64,000 bases of DNA from Hyphomicrobiales bacterium (GCA_009377755.1 WHTM01000021.1:18390-82389); one strand, 5' to 3'. Positions 18,607 through 30,424 are shown, counted from the first letter of the stretch. The notes: a model not told the origin generated them from the letters alone. Numbers and translations: made by a program.

Positions 18607-19260
18607 ATGCCGATCACTCTCCTCGACCTCATCCTGCTCGTCGTCATGCTGATCTCGGGTCTGCTGGCGATGATCCGGGGGTTCATGCGCGAGATCCTGT
18701 CGATCGCCGCCTGGGCGCTCGCCGCCGTTGCCGCCATCTACGCCTATGTCAAGTTCCTGCCGATGGCGAAGTCCTCGTTCGGCAGCGACATCGTCGCGAC
18801 GGCCGTGGTCGTCGGCGGTGCCTTCCTGCTCACGCTGCTGATCGTCTCGATCGTCACCGTGCGCGTCTCCGACATGATCCTCGACAGCCGGGTTGGCGCG
18901 CTCGACCGGACGCTCGGCTTCGTCTTCGGCCTGGCGCGCGGCCTCATCATCGTGGTCGTCGCCTTCCTGTTCTTCTCGTGGCTGGTGCCGGAGCGCGGCC
19001 AGCCGGACTGGGTGCGCGACGCGAAATCCCGGGTCGTGCTGCAGGGCACCGGACAATGGCTGATGTCGATGTTGCCGGACGACCCCGAGAGCACCATCTT
19101 GAAGCGGTTGAAGCGGCCGCGCGGCGACGAACCGGAGCAGCCGCAGCAGGACGCCCCGCAGGAGCAGCGGTCCGAAGGCCGGCCGGCGGAGCCCGAAGGC
19201 TACGGGCGGTCCGATCGGGCCGGGATGCAGCAACTGATCGAAGGCACCAGAACACGATGA
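18607..19260 (+). CDS. cvpA: CvpA family membrane protein
   Basis: This is a 217-residue protein with four hydrophobic segments in the first 130 residues (MPITLLDLILLVVMLISGLLAM, then IRGFMREILSIAAW) and a polar C-terminus rich in Glu, Gln, Pro and Arg. The N-terminal DLILLVVMLISGLLAMIRGF pattern and position directly before purF define CvpA in proteobacteria, named for colicin V production in E. coli; its molecular role is still unclear. It is 25 bp from purF and probably cotranscribed with it. Confidence 0.9.
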   Translation: MPITLLDLILLVVMLISGLLAMIRGFMREILSIAAWALAAVAAIYAYVKFLPMAKSSFGSDIVATAVVVGGAFLLTLLIVSIVTVRVSDMILDSRVGALDRTLGFVFGLARGLIIVVVAFLFFSWLVPERGQPDWVRDAKSRVVLQGTGQWLMSMLPDDPESTILKRLKRPRGDEPEQPQQDAPQEQRSEGRPAEPEGYGRSDRAGMQQLIEGTRTR

Positions 19261-19285
19261 TCATTCGCCGCGGATCGGAGATCGG

Positions 19286-20776
<1,491 letters not shown>

Positions 20777-20990
20777 AGGACGCGCGCCGTACACCTTCTT
20801 CATCGTGGCCGCGCTTGTCCCGGCTATCCACTAGAAGAGCCGGTGAACGAGCCGCCTCGCCCCCTCGCCGGCCGCGCGCCGATCACCGGGGCCTCACGCG
20901 TCATCGGGTCCACCGCCTCGCTGGCGCGCGTTGTGGTGATGCATCGTTTCCTCATAAGATCGCCCGATCCTTCCACAAGGGAGAGCCGAC

Positions 20991-21545
20991 ATGTCGCGCA
21001 TTGCCGTTATAGCGATCTTGCTGAACCTCGTTGCCCTCCCCGCAACTGCCCAATCGCACCAGCCCTATGCCGGGCTGCAGAGCCGCGCGATCAAAGCGCT
21101 ATCCGATGATCAGCTTCGCGATCTCAAGGCCGGGCGCGGGATGGGTCTTGCGCTTGCCGCGGAACTCAACGGCTATCCCGGCCCGATGCACGTGCTGGAA
21201 CTGGCTGAGCGGATTGACTTGACCGCGGAGCAGCGCGCGCGCGTGCAGGATCTGTTCGCTACGATGAAAGCAGAAGCGATCGTGCTCGGGGATAAGTTGA
21301 TCGCGCAGGAGTCCGAGCTCGATCGGCAGTTCGCGACCCGCAGCATCACGCCGGCAAGTCTGTCCGCGGCGACCGCGGCGATTGCCGCAACCCAAGGCGC
21401 GCTACGCGAGACCCATCTCAAATACCATCTGGTGACGGTCGCGATTCTTTCGCAGGAGCAGGTCGGGCGCTATTCCGAATTGCGCGGCTATTCCGCGGGC
21501 GGCCAGCACCACCCCCCGGGCGGGCACCAGCGCCGTTCCCATTGA
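20991..21545 (+). CDS. Spy/CpxP-like periplasmic protein
   Basis: This is a 184-residue protein with a clean signal peptide (MSRIAVIAILLNLVALPATAQ, cleavage after about 21) and an AGGGAGAG site before ATG 20991. The mature part is helical, with ERIDLTAEQRARVQDLFATMKAEA resembling the LTxEQ motif of Spy/CpxP-type periplasmic chaperones or metal-responsive proteins, and ends in a His-rich tail (QHHPPGGHQRRSH) that could bind metal. Its stop overlaps the start region of the next SDR gene, so the two are probably translated from one message. The function is inferred by fold only. Confidence 0.65.
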   Translation: MSRIAVIAILLNLVALPATAQSHQPYAGLQSRAIKALSDDQLRDLKAGRGMGLALAAELNGYPGPMHVLELAERIDLTAEQRARVQDLFATMKAEAIVLGDKLIAQESELDRQFATRSITPASLSAATAAIAATQGALRETHLKYHLVTVAILSQEQVGRYSELRGYSAGGQHHPPGGHQRRSH

Positions 21546-21547
21546 CG

Positions 21548-22288
21548 ATGCCCCCTCCCCTCGCCGACAGCATCGCACTCGTCACCGGCGCCTCGCGCGG
21601 CATCGGCGCTGCTACGGCGCTGGCGCTGGCGAAGGCCGGCGCACACGTGGTGGCGGTGGCGCGCACAGTCGGCGGGCTGGAGGAGCTCGACGATCGCATT
21701 CGTGAGCACGGCGGCGAGGCAACGCTGGTGCCGCTCGACCTCAGGGATACTGCCGGCGTCGCCGCGCTTGCGACGGAGCTCGACGAGCGTTACGGCCGCC
21801 TCGACGTGCTGGTCGGTAATGCCGGCGTGCTCGGGCCTTTGTCGCCGCTCGACCACGTCGAGCCGAACGCCTGGGACGAGGCGCTGGCGGTCAACGTCAC
21901 CGCCAACTGGCACCTGATCCGGCTGATGAATCCGCTGCTCAAGCAGTCAGATGCGGGGCGCACGGTGTTCGTCACCTCCGCCGTCGCTGCTTCGGCGCGT
22001 GCCTATTGGGGACCTTACTCGGTGTCGAAGGCGGCGCTGGAAACACTGGTACGCACCTACGCGGCGGAGGCGGAAAAGACGAACGTCCGCGCCAATCTGT
22101 TCGGGCCGGGCCCGACGCGCACACGCATGTATCTGTCAGCGTTTCCGGGCATCGATCCCGAGACGCTGCCGACGCCGGAACAGGTTGCAGAAGCCATCGT
22201 GCCGCTGTGCTTGCCGAGTTTCACCGAGACCGGCAAGCTCTACGAATATCGCAGCGGCAAGCTCAAATCGTTCCAGCCGCCGGCGTGA
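21548..22288 (+). CDS. SDR family NAD(P)-dependent oxidoreductase
   Basis: This is a 246-residue classical short-chain dehydrogenase. TGASRGIG at about residues 16-23 binds the nucleotide, NAG at about 89-91, VTSAVAASARAYWGPYSVSKAALE holds the catalytic Ser, Tyr and Lys. ATG 21548 is preceded by a TTG at 21542 that would add two residues; either overlaps or abuts the previous stop. It resembles the YciK-like SDRs often found after purF in Rhizobiales. The substrate is unknown. Confidence 0.85.
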   Translation: MPPPLADSIALVTGASRGIGAATALALAKAGAHVVAVARTVGGLEELDDRIREHGGEATLVPLDLRDTAGVAALATELDERYGRLDVLVGNAGVLGPLSPLDHVEPNAWDEALAVNVTANWHLIRLMNPLLKQSDAGRTVFVTSAVAASARAYWGPYSVSKAALETLVRTYAAEAEKTNVRANLFGPGPTRTRMYLSAFPGIDPETLPTPEQVAEAIVPLCLPSFTETGKLYEYRSGKLKSFQPPA

Positions 22289-22294
22289 GTAACG

Positions 22295-23548
22295 CTACGG
22301 CGCGGCCGGCAAACGTGTCGCGCGCCAGGCGACCGCTGCCGCCGCGATCAGCAACACCGCCGCCACATAGAAGGCCGCGCCCGGCAAGTTCCAGTCGCGC
22401 CCCGCGCCGATCGAATAGGCGAAGATACCGGCGAAGACGATCGGACCGATCATGTTGGCGATACCCATCAGGCTGTTGTTCGCACCCTGCAACTGGCCCT
22501 GCTCGCTGACGCCGACACGCCGGCTCATGAGGCTGTGCAATGCCGGTCCACCCAGCCCCCACAGCGACATCACCGGAATGCCGATCAGAAAGATCGCGCC
22601 ACTCGGCGCGAAGCCGTAGATCGCCAATCCGACGGCGCCAAAGCCGAAGCCGGTGGCAAGCGCGCCGCGCTCGCCGACCCAGGCCACCATACGCCCGACC
22701 AGTCCGACCTGTACGATCAACGAGCACACGCCAACCAGCGCCAATGACATTCCGACCGCGTTTTCATCCCAGCCATAGCGATAGCCGGCATAGAGGACGA
22801 ATACGCTCTGCAACACCACGTGAGCGAACATCGAGATGAAATACGCCGTCGCCAGCCCGGGCAATTCGCGATGCGACCGCAGCAAGCCGAGCGCGCCGAT
22901 TGGATTGGCGCGCCGCAGCAGGATCGCCGAGGTGCGATGCTCGCGCCGGAGCGACTCCGGCAAAATGAAAATGCCGTAGCAGGCATTAGCGAGGGTGGCG
23001 GCGGCGGCGGCCCAGAACGGCAGCCGCAGATCGATCGCGCCCAGCACACCGCCGACCGCGGGCCCAAGGATGAACCCGACCCCGAACGCCGCGCCAATCA
23101 GGCCGAAGTTCTTCGCCCGCTGCTCCGGCGGCGTCACGTCGGCGATATACGCCATGGCGGTCGAAATGCTTGCGGCGCAAATGCCGGAGATCACGCGTCC
23201 GATAAACAGCCAGATCAACGTCGGCGCCAGCGCCATCAGCACGTAGTCGAGGGCGAGGCCGATATTCGAGATCAGAATCACCGGCCGCCGTCCGTAGCGA
23301 TCCGACAGCGCGCCCATCATTGGCGAGACGATGAACTGCATCAGCGCCCAGGCGGCGCCGAACAGGCCGTAGATTTCCGCGGCTCGCACGGTGTTGCCGC
23401 CGGTGAAGCTCTCGACCAGCCTCGGCAGCACCGGCAACACGATGCCAAGCGCCATCATATCGAGCAGCACGACGACGAAGATGTACGCCAGCGCCGCCGG
23501 GCGCATCGGACTGGCTACTGCGCGCGGCTCGGGGCCCGCCGCGGTCAT
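22295..23548 (-). CDS. MFS transporter, TetA-like (12 helices)
   Basis: This is a 417-residue protein with about 12 hydrophobic segments. ATG 23548 overlaps the der stop (ATGA), indicating translational coupling. The motif [16 protein letters not shown] in helix 1, [14 protein letters not shown] in the 2-3 loop, and [14 protein letters not shown] in helix 5 match the tetracycline-resistance (TCR1.2) branch of drug:proton antiporters. The real substrate cannot be inferred, and many chromosomal members of this branch do not give tetracycline resistance. A longer open frame upstream lies antisense-free within der and is not used. Confidence 0.85.
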   Translation of the reverse strand: MTAAGPEPRAVASPMRPAALAYIFVVVLLDMMALGIVLPVLPRLVESFTGGNTVRAAEIYGLFGAAWALMQFIVSPMMGALSDRYGRRPVILISNIGLALDYVLMALAPTLIWLFIGRVISGICAASISTAMAYIADVTPPEQRAKNFGLIGAAFGVGFILGPAVGGVLGAIDLRLPFWAAAAATLANACYGIFILPESLRREHRTSAILLRRANPIGALGLLRSHRELPGLATAYFISMFAHVVLQSVFVLYAGYRYGWDENAVGMSLALVGVCSLIVQVGLVGRMVAWVGERGALATGFGFGAVGLAIYGFAPSGAIFLIGIPVMSLWGLGGPALHSLMSRRVGVSEQGQLQGANNSLMGIANMIGPIVFAGIFAYSIGAGRDWNLPGAAFYVAAVLLIAAAAVAWRATRLPAAP

Positions 23549-24900
23549 TTTTTCTTGCGCCCTGCGAACGGATTGGTCTTCTCGCGCAGTGTCAGCCGGA
23601 TCGGCGTGCCCGGCAAATCGAACGCCTCGCGAAGCCCGTTCACCAGATAGCGCTTGTAGGCATCGGGCACCGCATCGGCACGCGTGCAGAACACGACGAA
23701 GCTCGGCGGCCGGCTCTTGGCTTGCGTGATGTAGTTGAGCTTGAGGCGCCGGCCCGCAACCGCCGGCGCCGGATGCGCGGATGTCGCTTCGCCGAACCAT
23801 CGGTTCAGCGTGCTGGTCGGCACCCGCTTGTTCCACACTGCGTGGGCGTCGAGCACCGCCTGCATCAGCCGGTCGAGGCCGTCGCCGGTCAAGCCCGAGG
23901 TCGGTAGCACGGCCGCACCCTTGAGCTGCGGCAGCCAGTGATCCGCCTCCTCGCGTAGGCGCTTGACCGCGCCGGGCTTGCGCTCGGCGAGGTCCCACTT
24001 GTTGATGCCGAGCACCACTGCGCGCCCCTCCTGCTCGACCAGATCGGCGATGCGCAGGTCCTGTTCCTCGAAGGCACGCGCTGAATCCATCAGCACGATC
24101 ACCACGTCGGCGAAACGCACGGCGTTGAGCGCATCGGCGACCGAGAGCTTTTCGAGTCCTTCTGCGACGCGGCCGCGGCGCCGGATGCCGGCGGTGTCGT
24201 AGAGCTGGAACTTGTGGCCGCGCCAGTCGAACTCGATCGCGATCGAGTCGCGGGTGATACCGGCCTCCGGACCGACCAGCAGGCGTTCCTCGCCGATCAG
24301 CTGATTGATCAGCGTCGACTTGCCCGCATTGGGGCGGCCGACCACCGCGACCTTGATCGGCCGCGACGGCCCCCTCTCGGCAGCGTCGGCGGCGGCCGCC
24401 GTCGCGCCCGGCAGCACGGCGCGCAGCGCGTCGTAGAGGTCGGCCAGCCCTTCGCCGTGCTCGGCCGAGAGCGCCACCGGCTCGCCGAGGCCGAGCGCAT
24501 AGGCCTCCGTCGCACCGGCTTTGCCGGCGCGGCCTTCGCTTTTGTTGGCAATCAAGATGGCCGGCTTGCCGGACTTGCGCACCAGCACCGCAAAACTACG
24601 GTCGAGCGGGGTCAAGCCGACCCGCGCGTCGACCAGGAACAGGAGCGCGTCGGCCTGGGTGATCGCCGCCTCGGTCTGCACCTGCATGCGGCCGGTGAGG
24701 CTGCCCGGCGCCGCTTCGTCGAGGCCCGCGGTATCGATGACGGTGAAGGCGAGATCGCCAAGCCGGCCCTGCCCTTCGCGCCGGTCACGGGTAACGCCCG
24801 GCTCGTCTGCGACCAGCGCCAGCCGCCGGCCGGCCAGGCGGTTGAAAAGCGTCGATTTGCCGACGTTCGGCCGGCCGATGATGGCGACAGTGAACGGCAT
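23545..24900 (-). CDS. der: Ribosome biogenesis GTPase Der (EngA)
   Basis: This is a 451-residue protein with two tandem GTPase domains: [14 protein letters not shown] at about residues 8-21 with DTAGLDE, and [14 protein letters not shown] at about 190 with [11 protein letters not shown] and NKWDLAE. A KH-like C-terminal domain follows. Der acts in 50S subunit assembly. The position near a YfgM-like TPR gene on the same strand is the conserved alphaproteobacterial and gammaproteobacterial arrangement. Confidence 0.97.
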   Translation of the reverse strand: MPFTVAIIGRPNVGKSTLFNRLAGRRLALVADEPGVTRDRREGQGRLGDLAFTVIDTAGLDEAAPGSLTGRMQVQTEAAITQADALLFLVDARVGLTPLDRSFAVLVRKSGKPAILIANKSEGRAGKAGATEAYALGLGEPVALSAEHGEGLADLYDALRAVLPGATAAAADAAERGPSRPIKVAVVGRPNAGKSTLINQLIGEERLLVGPEAGITRDSIAIEFDWRGHKFQLYDTAGIRRRGRVAEGLEKLSVADALNAVRFADVVIVLMDSARAFEEQDLRIADLVEQEGRAVVLGINKWDLAERKPGAVKRLREEADHWLPQLKGAAVLPTSGLTGDGLDRLMQAVLDAHAVWNKRVPTSTLNRWFGEATSAHPAPAVAGRRLKLNYITQAKSRPPSFVVFCTRADAVPDAYKRYLVNGLREAFDLPGTPIRLTLREKTNPFAGRKKK

Positions 24901-24956
24901 TCCGCAGTCCGCGGTTCCGGAGGTTGACCTACCGGATGTCTAGCCGCCCTGCGCCG

Positions 24957-25526
24957 CTACCGCGAGAACTGGTTCGGGCTGGGCGCGTCCGGCCAGGGCG
25001 CCGACGGTGCCCGCTCGGTCGCAGGTGCCGGCCAGGGCGCGGCGGTGCTTTGCGCCTGTCCGGGAGGCGCACCCCAGACGGACGAATTCTGGCTGGCTGG
25101 CTGCTGTTGCGGGGCAGGCTCGGATGTGGGCGGGACGGTGACCTGCGCCGGCTGCCGCTCCGGCGGCTGCGCGGCCGGGCGGGCCGGAGCGCGGGCCTGC
25201 GCCGGCTTCGGACGCGACGCCACCCTGGGTTTCGGCTTTGCCGCCGGCTCGGGCTTCGCCGCGGCCGCGGCGGCAGCCTCGCCACCTTGCGCAGGCGTGG
25301 CGGCAACCGCGGCGGAATCGCCAGCGGGCTCGTTGCCCTTGACCATCTCCTGCGGAATTCCCTGCGGTACACCGGGCACCCCTTCGGGGAATACCAGCTT
25401 GCGATCGCCCGGCAGCGGCTTCTTGTTGCTGAACCAGTCGGTCTGATCGAACGACCCGCAGCCGGCCAAGGTCAGGCCGACGCTCAACCCTGCGGCGGTC
25501 AGAATTCCACGGCGGAAGCAACGCAT
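24957..25526 (-). CDS. Pro/Ala-rich outer-membrane-type lipoprotein of unknown function
   Basis: This is a 189-residue protein from ATG 25526, chosen because GAGGAG lies about 8 bases before it. The signal ends in the lipobox LTLAGC at about residue 23. A short conserved-looking block (PLPGDRKLVFPEGVPGVPQGIP) follows, then a long Ala/Pro/Gln linker predicted to be disordered. It lies between der and the YfgM-like gene, where many proteobacteria carry the BamB beta-propeller; no propeller repeats are visible here. Whether it substitutes for BamB is speculation. Confidence 0.75.
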   Translation of the reverse strand: MRCFRRGILTAAGLSVGLTLAGCGSFDQTDWFSNKKPLPGDRKLVFPEGVPGVPQGIPQEMVKGNEPAGDSAAVAATPAQGGEAAAAAAAKPEPAAKPKPRVASRPKPAQARAPARPAAQPPERQPAQVTVPPTSEPAPQQQPASQNSSVWGAPPGQAQSTAAPWPAPATERAPSAPWPDAPSPNQFSR

Positions 25527-25539
25527 CACGAAAGGCTCC

Positions 25540-26196
25540 TCAACCCTTAGCATGGGTACCGGTTAGCGCCGTCAGCATGTCGATTCGGTTGCGCGTGCTG
25601 GCGGGTGTCTCCGCGTCGGCGACGATCATCTCGATCCACTGCTTGGCGGCTTCGCTGTTGTTGCCGCGCCAGGCCGCGAAAGCGAGCAGCTCGCGCGCGG
25701 TATGGCGGAAAGCGCGGTCAGCACTGGTCAACGGCTCCAGCCGGGCGCGTAGCGAATCGTATGGCTCGGTATCGGCGAGCAGCATTCCGGCCCGCACGTT
25801 GGCCAAATCCTGCAACACGGGCCCGGCGCTGCTATCGATAGCAATCATGTCGTAGATCTTCACGGCGGCCTGAGGATCGCGCTGCCCGAGCGAGGCGGCT
25901 TCGCCAAAACGCGCCAGGATGCGGTAGCCGAACGGCGCGTCCGCGGCGATCTTGGCAAAGGCCGCCTCGGCCTCGGCATGCTTGTCCTGTTCGACCAGCG
26001 TCGTCGCCGCCTCGAACGCGGCGCCAGCCTCCGCCGCCTGGCGCGCCTCCCACCACTGGTAGCCGCGCCAGCCGCCCATGCCCAAAACAATGACGAGGGC
26101 AACCGCGATCGCATGGGCGCCGTACCGGTCCCAAAGCTGCTTGAGCCTCTCGCGGCGGATTTCTTCGTCAATCTCGGCAAAGATCGGATCGGACAC
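25540..26196 (-). CDS. YfgM-like TPR membrane protein
   Basis: This is a 218-residue protein starting at GTG 26196 (VSDPIFAEIDEEIRRERLKQLWDRYG) with GGAG upstream; a TTG at 26211 is also open. One membrane helix at about 31-48 is followed by a helical TPR-like domain with repeated EAEAAFAKIAADAPFGYRILARF. It matches the tetratricopeptide/DUF2133-type proteins found beside der. YfgM links the Sec translocon with periplasmic chaperones in E. coli; the same role here is inferred from position and architecture. Confidence 0.8.
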   Translation of the reverse strand: MSDPIFAEIDEEIRRERLKQLWDRYGAHAIAVALVIVLGMGGWRGYQWWEARQAAEAGAAFEAATTLVEQDKHAEAEAAFAKIAADAPFGYRILARFGEAASLGQRDPQAAVKIYDMIAIDSSAGPVLQDLANVRAGMLLADTEPYDSLRARLEPLTSADRAFRHTARELLAFAAWRGNNSEAAKQWIEMIVADAETPASTRNRIDMLTALTGTHAKG

Positions 26197-26341
26197 GTAA
26201 CACTCCGGCAATGCGACCCGGCACGCGTTCCGGCGCCGCAGGCAGCGGGACTACCGTAGCGATATGGCGCCGGCAAGGCAAAAAGCCTTGCAACGAACCG
26301 CTTTTTGGCTCGGCCGGAAGGCGTTCGCGGGCCCGGGAAAC

Positions 26342-27310
26342 TCAGTCCAGCTTCAGCCCCACCGCCTTGATGACCTTGCTGCGGGTTTCGGCCTGTGAGC
26401 GGAGGAAAGCTGCGAATTCTTCCGACGACTTGCTGGTTGCGGGTTGAACACCTGCCTTCATGATCCGCTCGTTCACCTCCGGCATCGTCAGCACCTTGGT
26501 GATCGCTGCATGCAGCTTGTTGACGATGTCGCGCGGGGTGCCGGCCGGCACGACAATGCTCTGCCAAATGCCGAGATCGTAGCCGGGGAAGGTCTCGGCG
26601 ACCGTCGGCAGCTCAGGCGCCAGCGCAAGCCGGTGCGTCGCCGTGATTGCCAGGATCTTGACCTTCTTGTCGCGCCAGAGCGGCAGCGCCACGTTGACGC
26701 TCTCGTGGCTGAGCGGAATATCGCCGGCAAGCAGACCGGTGATCTGCGTCGTCCCGCCACGATAGGGAACCATCGTCATCTTAATTCCGCCCATCATGTT
26801 CAGGAGCCCGACGGCGACCTGCGATGTCGGCGTGCTTACGCCGATCTGATACGTTCCAGGCTTGGCCTTTTCCAGGGCGATGAGCTCGCCCAACGTGTTG
26901 GCCGGGACCTTGATGTTGGCGACCACCGACGACGGCACTTGCGCAATCAGCGTGACCGGCTCGAAATTCTTGAACGGATCGTAGGGGAGCCTGCTGTACA
27001 GGAACGGATTCATCACCAGCGTCCCGTCAATGGCCATCAGCAGTGTGTAGCCGTCGGGAGCGGCCTTCGCTACCGCCTGCGCGCCGATGATGGTATTGGC
27101 GCCCGGCCGGTTGTCGACCACGATCTGCTGACCAAACTCTTCGCCCAGCTTCTGTCCGATGACGCGCGCGAGAAAGTCCGCTGGCCCGCCGGGCGCGAAG
27201 GGAACGACCAGCGTAATCGACCGCGACGGATACGACTGCGCCCGCACGGCGTCGGCGGCGACGACACACGACAGCAATGCCGCGACGTGCGTCAGCGATT
27301 TGAACGTCAT
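26342..27310 (-). CDS. Bug/TctC family solute-binding protein 1
   Basis: This is a 322-residue periplasmic protein from ATG 27310 with AAGGAGAG upstream and a signal peptide ending near VRAQSYPSR. The Bug family hallmarks are VVPFAPGGPADFLARVIGQKL, DNRPGANTIIGA, AAPDGYTLL, PYDPFKNFEPVTL, and PYRGGTTQ. These proteins bind carboxylates or aromatic acids for tripartite tricarboxylate transporters. No TctA/TctB membrane genes are nearby, so it either uses distant ones or is a sensor. The ligand is unknown. Confidence 0.9.
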   Translation of the reverse strand: MTFKSLTHVAALLSCVVAADAVRAQSYPSRSITLVVPFAPGGPADFLARVIGQKLGEEFGQQIVVDNRPGANTIIGAQAVAKAAPDGYTLLMAIDGTLVMNPFLYSRLPYDPFKNFEPVTLIAQVPSSVVANIKVPANTLGELIALEKAKPGTYQIGVSTPTSQVAVGLLNMMGGIKMTMVPYRGGTTQITGLLAGDIPLSHESVNVALPLWRDKKVKILAITATHRLALAPELPTVAETFPGYDLGIWQSIVVPAGTPRDIVNKLHAAITKVLTMPEVNERIMKAGVQPATSKSSEEFAAFLRSQAETRSKVIKAVGLKLD

Positions 27311-27360
27311 CGTGCCCTCTCCTTGGTACCCAATGCCGCGCTTGCGCGCTGGCACCTTGG

Positions 27361-28188
27361 TTATCCGCTTTTTGCCTTCATCGGATAGACGTTCGCGCTC
27401 CCCGGGAACTCGCGCCGGCGCACCTCATCGGCATAGGCTTTGACCGCCGCGCCGATCGATGGCCCGAGGTCGGCGTAGCGTTTGACAAACCTCGGCACCC
27501 GCGGCGACAATCCGAGCATGTCTTCGAGCACCAGCACTTGGCCGTCACATGCGGGGCTGGCGCCGATGCCGATGGTGGGGATGGCGATGGTCTCGGTCAT
27601 CCGCCGGGCGAGCGGCTCGGCGACAGCCTCGATCACCACCGAGAAAGCGCCCGCCTCGGTGACCGCCTTGGCGTCGGCCTCGATCGGCCCCCAGTCGGCG
27701 GGCTCACGCCCTTGCGCCCGGAACGAACCGATGGTGTTGATCGACTGCGGCGTCAGCCCGACGTGCGCCATCACCGGCACGCCCCGCTCGACCAGAAAGG
27801 CTATCGTCTCGGCCATGCGGCGCCCACCTTCGATCTTGATCGCGCCGCACTGCGTCTCCTTCATCACCCGCACCGCCGAGGCGAAGGCCTGCTCCTTCGA
27901 GGCTTCGTAGGAACCGAACGGCATGTCGACGACGACCAGCGCGCGGCGCGAGCCGCGCATCACCGCGCGCCCCTGCAGGATCATCATGTCGAGGGTCACC
28001 GGCACGGTGGTTTCTAGGCCATGCATCACCATGCCGAGCGAGTCGCCGACCAGGATGACGTCGCAATGCTGATCGAGGATGCGCGCCGTGTGCGCGTGAT
28101 ACGACGTGAGGCAGACGATCGGCTCCTTGCCCTTGCGGGCGCGAATGTCCGGCGCCGTCAGCCGCTTGATCTCCTCCTGAAGCGACAC
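27361..28188 (-). CDS. panB: 3-methyl-2-oxobutanoate hydroxymethyltransferase
   Basis: This 275-residue enzyme transfers a hydroxymethyl group from methylene-THF to 2-oxoisovalerate in pantothenate synthesis. Diagnostic motifs include [43 protein letters not shown], the KIEGG segment, [11 protein letters not shown] and [20 protein letters not shown]. It lies 3 bp downstream of the NnrU-family gene, probably in one message. No panC is present in this window. Confidence 0.95.
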   Translation of the reverse strand: MSLQEEIKRLTAPDIRARKGKEPIVCLTSYHAHTARILDQHCDVILVGDSLGMVMHGLETTVPVTLDMMILQGRAVMRGSRRALVVVDMPFGSYEASKEQAFASAVRVMKETQCGAIKIEGGRRMAETIAFLVERGVPVMAHVGLTPQSINTIGSFRAQGREPADWGPIEADAKAVTEAGAFSVVIEAVAEPLARRMTETIAIPTIGIGASPACDGQVLVLEDMLGLSPRVPRFVKRYADLGPSIGAAVKAYADEVRRREFPGSANVYPMKAKSG

Positions 28189-28191
28189 GCC

Positions 28192-28785
28192 CTACCTCCC
28201 GAACGCCGGAACGCCGATCACCGCCGGATGGAACCAGTATCCGAGCGCAAAATAAAGGACCGTTCCGGTGATAATGGCAATCGCGTCGTTGCTCCGACCC
28301 GAGCCGCCGCTGACCGTCGGATTGCCGCCGACCTCCTCGCCGCGACGCTTGGCGGCGATCCTGGCGTACACTCCCCAGGCCAGGAACGAGCCGAATAGCA
28401 CGATCGACCCGAGATCGCCGTTCGACAGCAGATGCGCAAACGCCCACAGCGTCACGCCGGCGAGCATCGGATGCTTGGTGACCTGCCTGATCCGGCCCGG
28501 CAGATAGGCGGCCAGCACCAGAATGATCGCCGGCCACACCAGCAGGGCCGTGACGTGCCGCATGACGGTGGGCGGATACCACACATCCACCCAGCCGGTT
28601 TGTCGGTAGAGCCCAAAGCCCCACACGATGGCGACGACGCCGATGATCGCGACCAGCGAAAACAGCCCCTTGTAGGGGCCGTCGCCAAAACGCGCGATTG
28701 CCGTCGCGCGCGCATCTCGGAGCGTCACGAAGACGTGGACCCCCAGGAAAAGGATCAGACCGGCGATCAGGATCAAGAGGCCCAT
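28192..28785 (-). CDS. NnrU family membrane protein
   Basis: This is a 197-residue protein with about six hydrophobic segments, beginning MGLLILIAGLILFLGVHVF. The motif LLVWPAIILVLAAYLPGRIRQVTKHPMLAGVTLWAFAHLLSNGDLGSIVLFGSFLAWGVYARI, spread over helices 3-5, is characteristic of NnrU and related isoprenylcysteine-methyltransferase-like membrane proteins. NnrU was first seen in nitric oxide reduction clusters, but many homologues occur elsewhere, and here the neighbour is panB. No denitrification genes are in the window. Confidence 0.85.
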   Translation of the reverse strand: MGLLILIAGLILFLGVHVFVTLRDARATAIARFGDGPYKGLFSLVAIIGVVAIVWGFGLYRQTGWVDVWYPPTVMRHVTALLVWPAIILVLAAYLPGRIRQVTKHPMLAGVTLWAFAHLLSNGDLGSIVLFGSFLAWGVYARIAAKRRGEEVGGNPTVSGGSGRSNDAIAIITGTVLYFALGYWFHPAVIGVPAFGR

Positions 28786-28962
28786 GCGAGGCTCGTTATT
28801 GTTCCCAGCGTTCGACAGGGCGGGCTTCCATTTTCGGCCACCCGATGCCTGCCGACGATGTGGCGGCCGACATTCTCAAGGACTTTCAAAGCGGCCAGTA
28901 CATTGTAGCGGACCGCCTGATGGTTGGCGCCGCCTTACAACCGACGCGCCTTGGGCTCTCGC

Positions 28963-29169
28963 CTATCGGATAAACCACGCCACCGTGGCAACGGCGGCCA
29001 AGGTCAGGGCAACGCATAGCAGCACGATGGCCGCGGTCTGCATCCGCCGCGCCCAATGCGGCGACAGCGACATCATGCCGGGTACCAGATAGGCCAGCAT
29101 CGCCACTAAGCCGACGGCCATGACCAGCCGGCCAAACTCATCCCATTCGCTGCCGGTGGGGAGGATCAT
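28963..29169 (-). CDS. Small two-helix membrane protein
   Basis: This 68-residue protein (MILPTGSEWDEFG start) has two hydrophobic segments, at about residues 14-33 and 43-65, joined by the short loop SLSPHWARRMQ. I do not recognise a family. It lies alone between the nnrU-like gene and a Bug gene. The even hydrophobic pattern supports a real small protein. The opposite strand between 28786 and 28962 also holds a short unassigned frame (MPADDVAADILKDF) that I do not call. Confidence 0.5.
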   Translation of the reverse strand: MILPTGSEWDEFGRLVMAVGLVAMLAYLVPGMMSLSPHWARRMQTAAIVLLCVALTLAAVATVAWFIR

Positions 29170-29279
29170 CTTCGTGCACGGTGCCCGTCGGACCGCCCTG
29201 CGCTAACCGCGATCCACCTCGATTGAGCCGGATCGCGGCCCGACATCATGCGACAGCAGCTACGGTGACCGTCGTCACA

Positions 29280-30266
29280 TCATCGTGACGCCGCCGGCTT
29301 GATCCCGGCCGCTTTCATGATCGGCCACCATTTGTCGATCTCCGCCTTGTGATGCTTGGCAAGCGCCGCCGGCGTCAGCTGGTCGCGAGGCGGAATCACA
29401 TGACCGAGATTGGCAAAGCGTTGCTGCACCTTCGGATCGCCGAAGGCCTTCAGCACCGCGGCGTTCAGCTTGGCAACGATGTCGTTGGGCGTGTTCTTCG
29501 GCGCCCAGAGGCCGTGCCAGAATTGGATTTCGACACCGGGCACGCCGCCTTCAGCCAGCGTCGGTACATCCTTTGCTCCGAACCAGCGATCCTTGCTGGC
29601 CACGCCGAAGACATTCAGCTTGCCGCTCTTGTAGTGCGGCATTGTCTGCGAGGCCTCAAGACATGAGAAGTCGACCTGCCCGCCCAGGAGATCCTGCATC
29701 ACCGGGGCGCCGCCGCGATAGGGCACAAACTGGAATTGCGTACCGCTCTTGTTCTGGAAATCGACCAGGCACATGTGCGCCGCGCTGCCGAACCCGACGG
29801 TCGCCGCCGTACTCTTGCCGGGGTTGGCCTTGAGCCACGCCACCAGCTCCGCGACACTCTTGGCAGGCAAGTCCTTTCTGCCGAGGATCCAGAGATAGGA
29901 CGTGGTGAGCTGTGCAACCGGCTCGAAATCATTCATGACGTGGTACTGCAGTGCAAGGGTCCCGCCGGCGCCGACCTGCGTGGTCCATTGACCGACGTTG
30001 AGCGTGTAGCCGTCCGGAGCGGCGCGGGCGACACGAGCGCCGGCGATCGAGCCGGATGCGCCTCCGACGTTCTCGATGACAACCGGCTGGCCGAGCGACT
30101 TCTCGAGATTTTCAGCCATGACGCGGGCGACGGTATCGGTCGGTCCGCCTGGCGGGAACCCGACGACGATCATGATCGGCCGTGACGGATACGATTGCGC
30201 GTTGGCGCTGACGGTACTTGCCAGCGCAGCTGCAAGGGCAATGATCGGCACGAGAATTCGTGTCAT
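29280..30266 (-). CDS. Bug/TctC family solute-binding protein 2
   Basis: This is a 328-residue periplasmic protein with a signal peptide ending near VSANAQSYPSR. Family motifs are VVGFPPGGPTDTVARVMAENL, ENVGGASGSIAGA, AAPDGYTLN, FEPVAQL and PYRGGAPVMQDLLGGQVD. It has two cysteines in the mature part. No transporter membrane components are adjacent. It is only loosely similar to the copies at 26342 and 33701, so it probably binds a different ligand. Confidence 0.9.
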   Translation of the reverse strand: MTRILVPIIALAAALASTVSANAQSYPSRPIMIVVGFPPGGPTDTVARVMAENLEKSLGQPVVIENVGGASGSIAGARVARAAPDGYTLNVGQWTTQVGAGGTLALQYHVMNDFEPVAQLTTSYLWILGRKDLPAKSVAELVAWLKANPGKSTAATVGFGSAAHMCLVDFQNKSGTQFQFVPYRGGAPVMQDLLGGQVDFSCLEASQTMPHYKSGKLNVFGVASKDRWFGAKDVPTLAEGGVPGVEIQFWHGLWAPKNTPNDIVAKLNAAVLKAFGDPKVQQRFANLGHVIPPRDQLTPAALAKHHKAEIDKWWPIMKAAGIKPAASR

Positions 30267-30424
30267 GTGTTCCTCCCCATTTTGTCGTGTTGATCCCGAC
30301 CCGGAAACAATGACACGAGCCCGTTTGGGGAGAAAGTCAGCGATGCTGTCGCTCTAAACATCCTCGATCGAGCGCGAAAACCCGGTTCCCATTCCGGATC
30401 AGGTGCGGGGCAGGCGATGCCGTC

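Noticed and set aside
28698..28973. A forward frame containing MPADDVAADILKDF next to the small membrane protein gene
   Set aside because: It is short, unrecognised, lacks a clear ribosome site and overlaps the opposite-strand genes at both ends.
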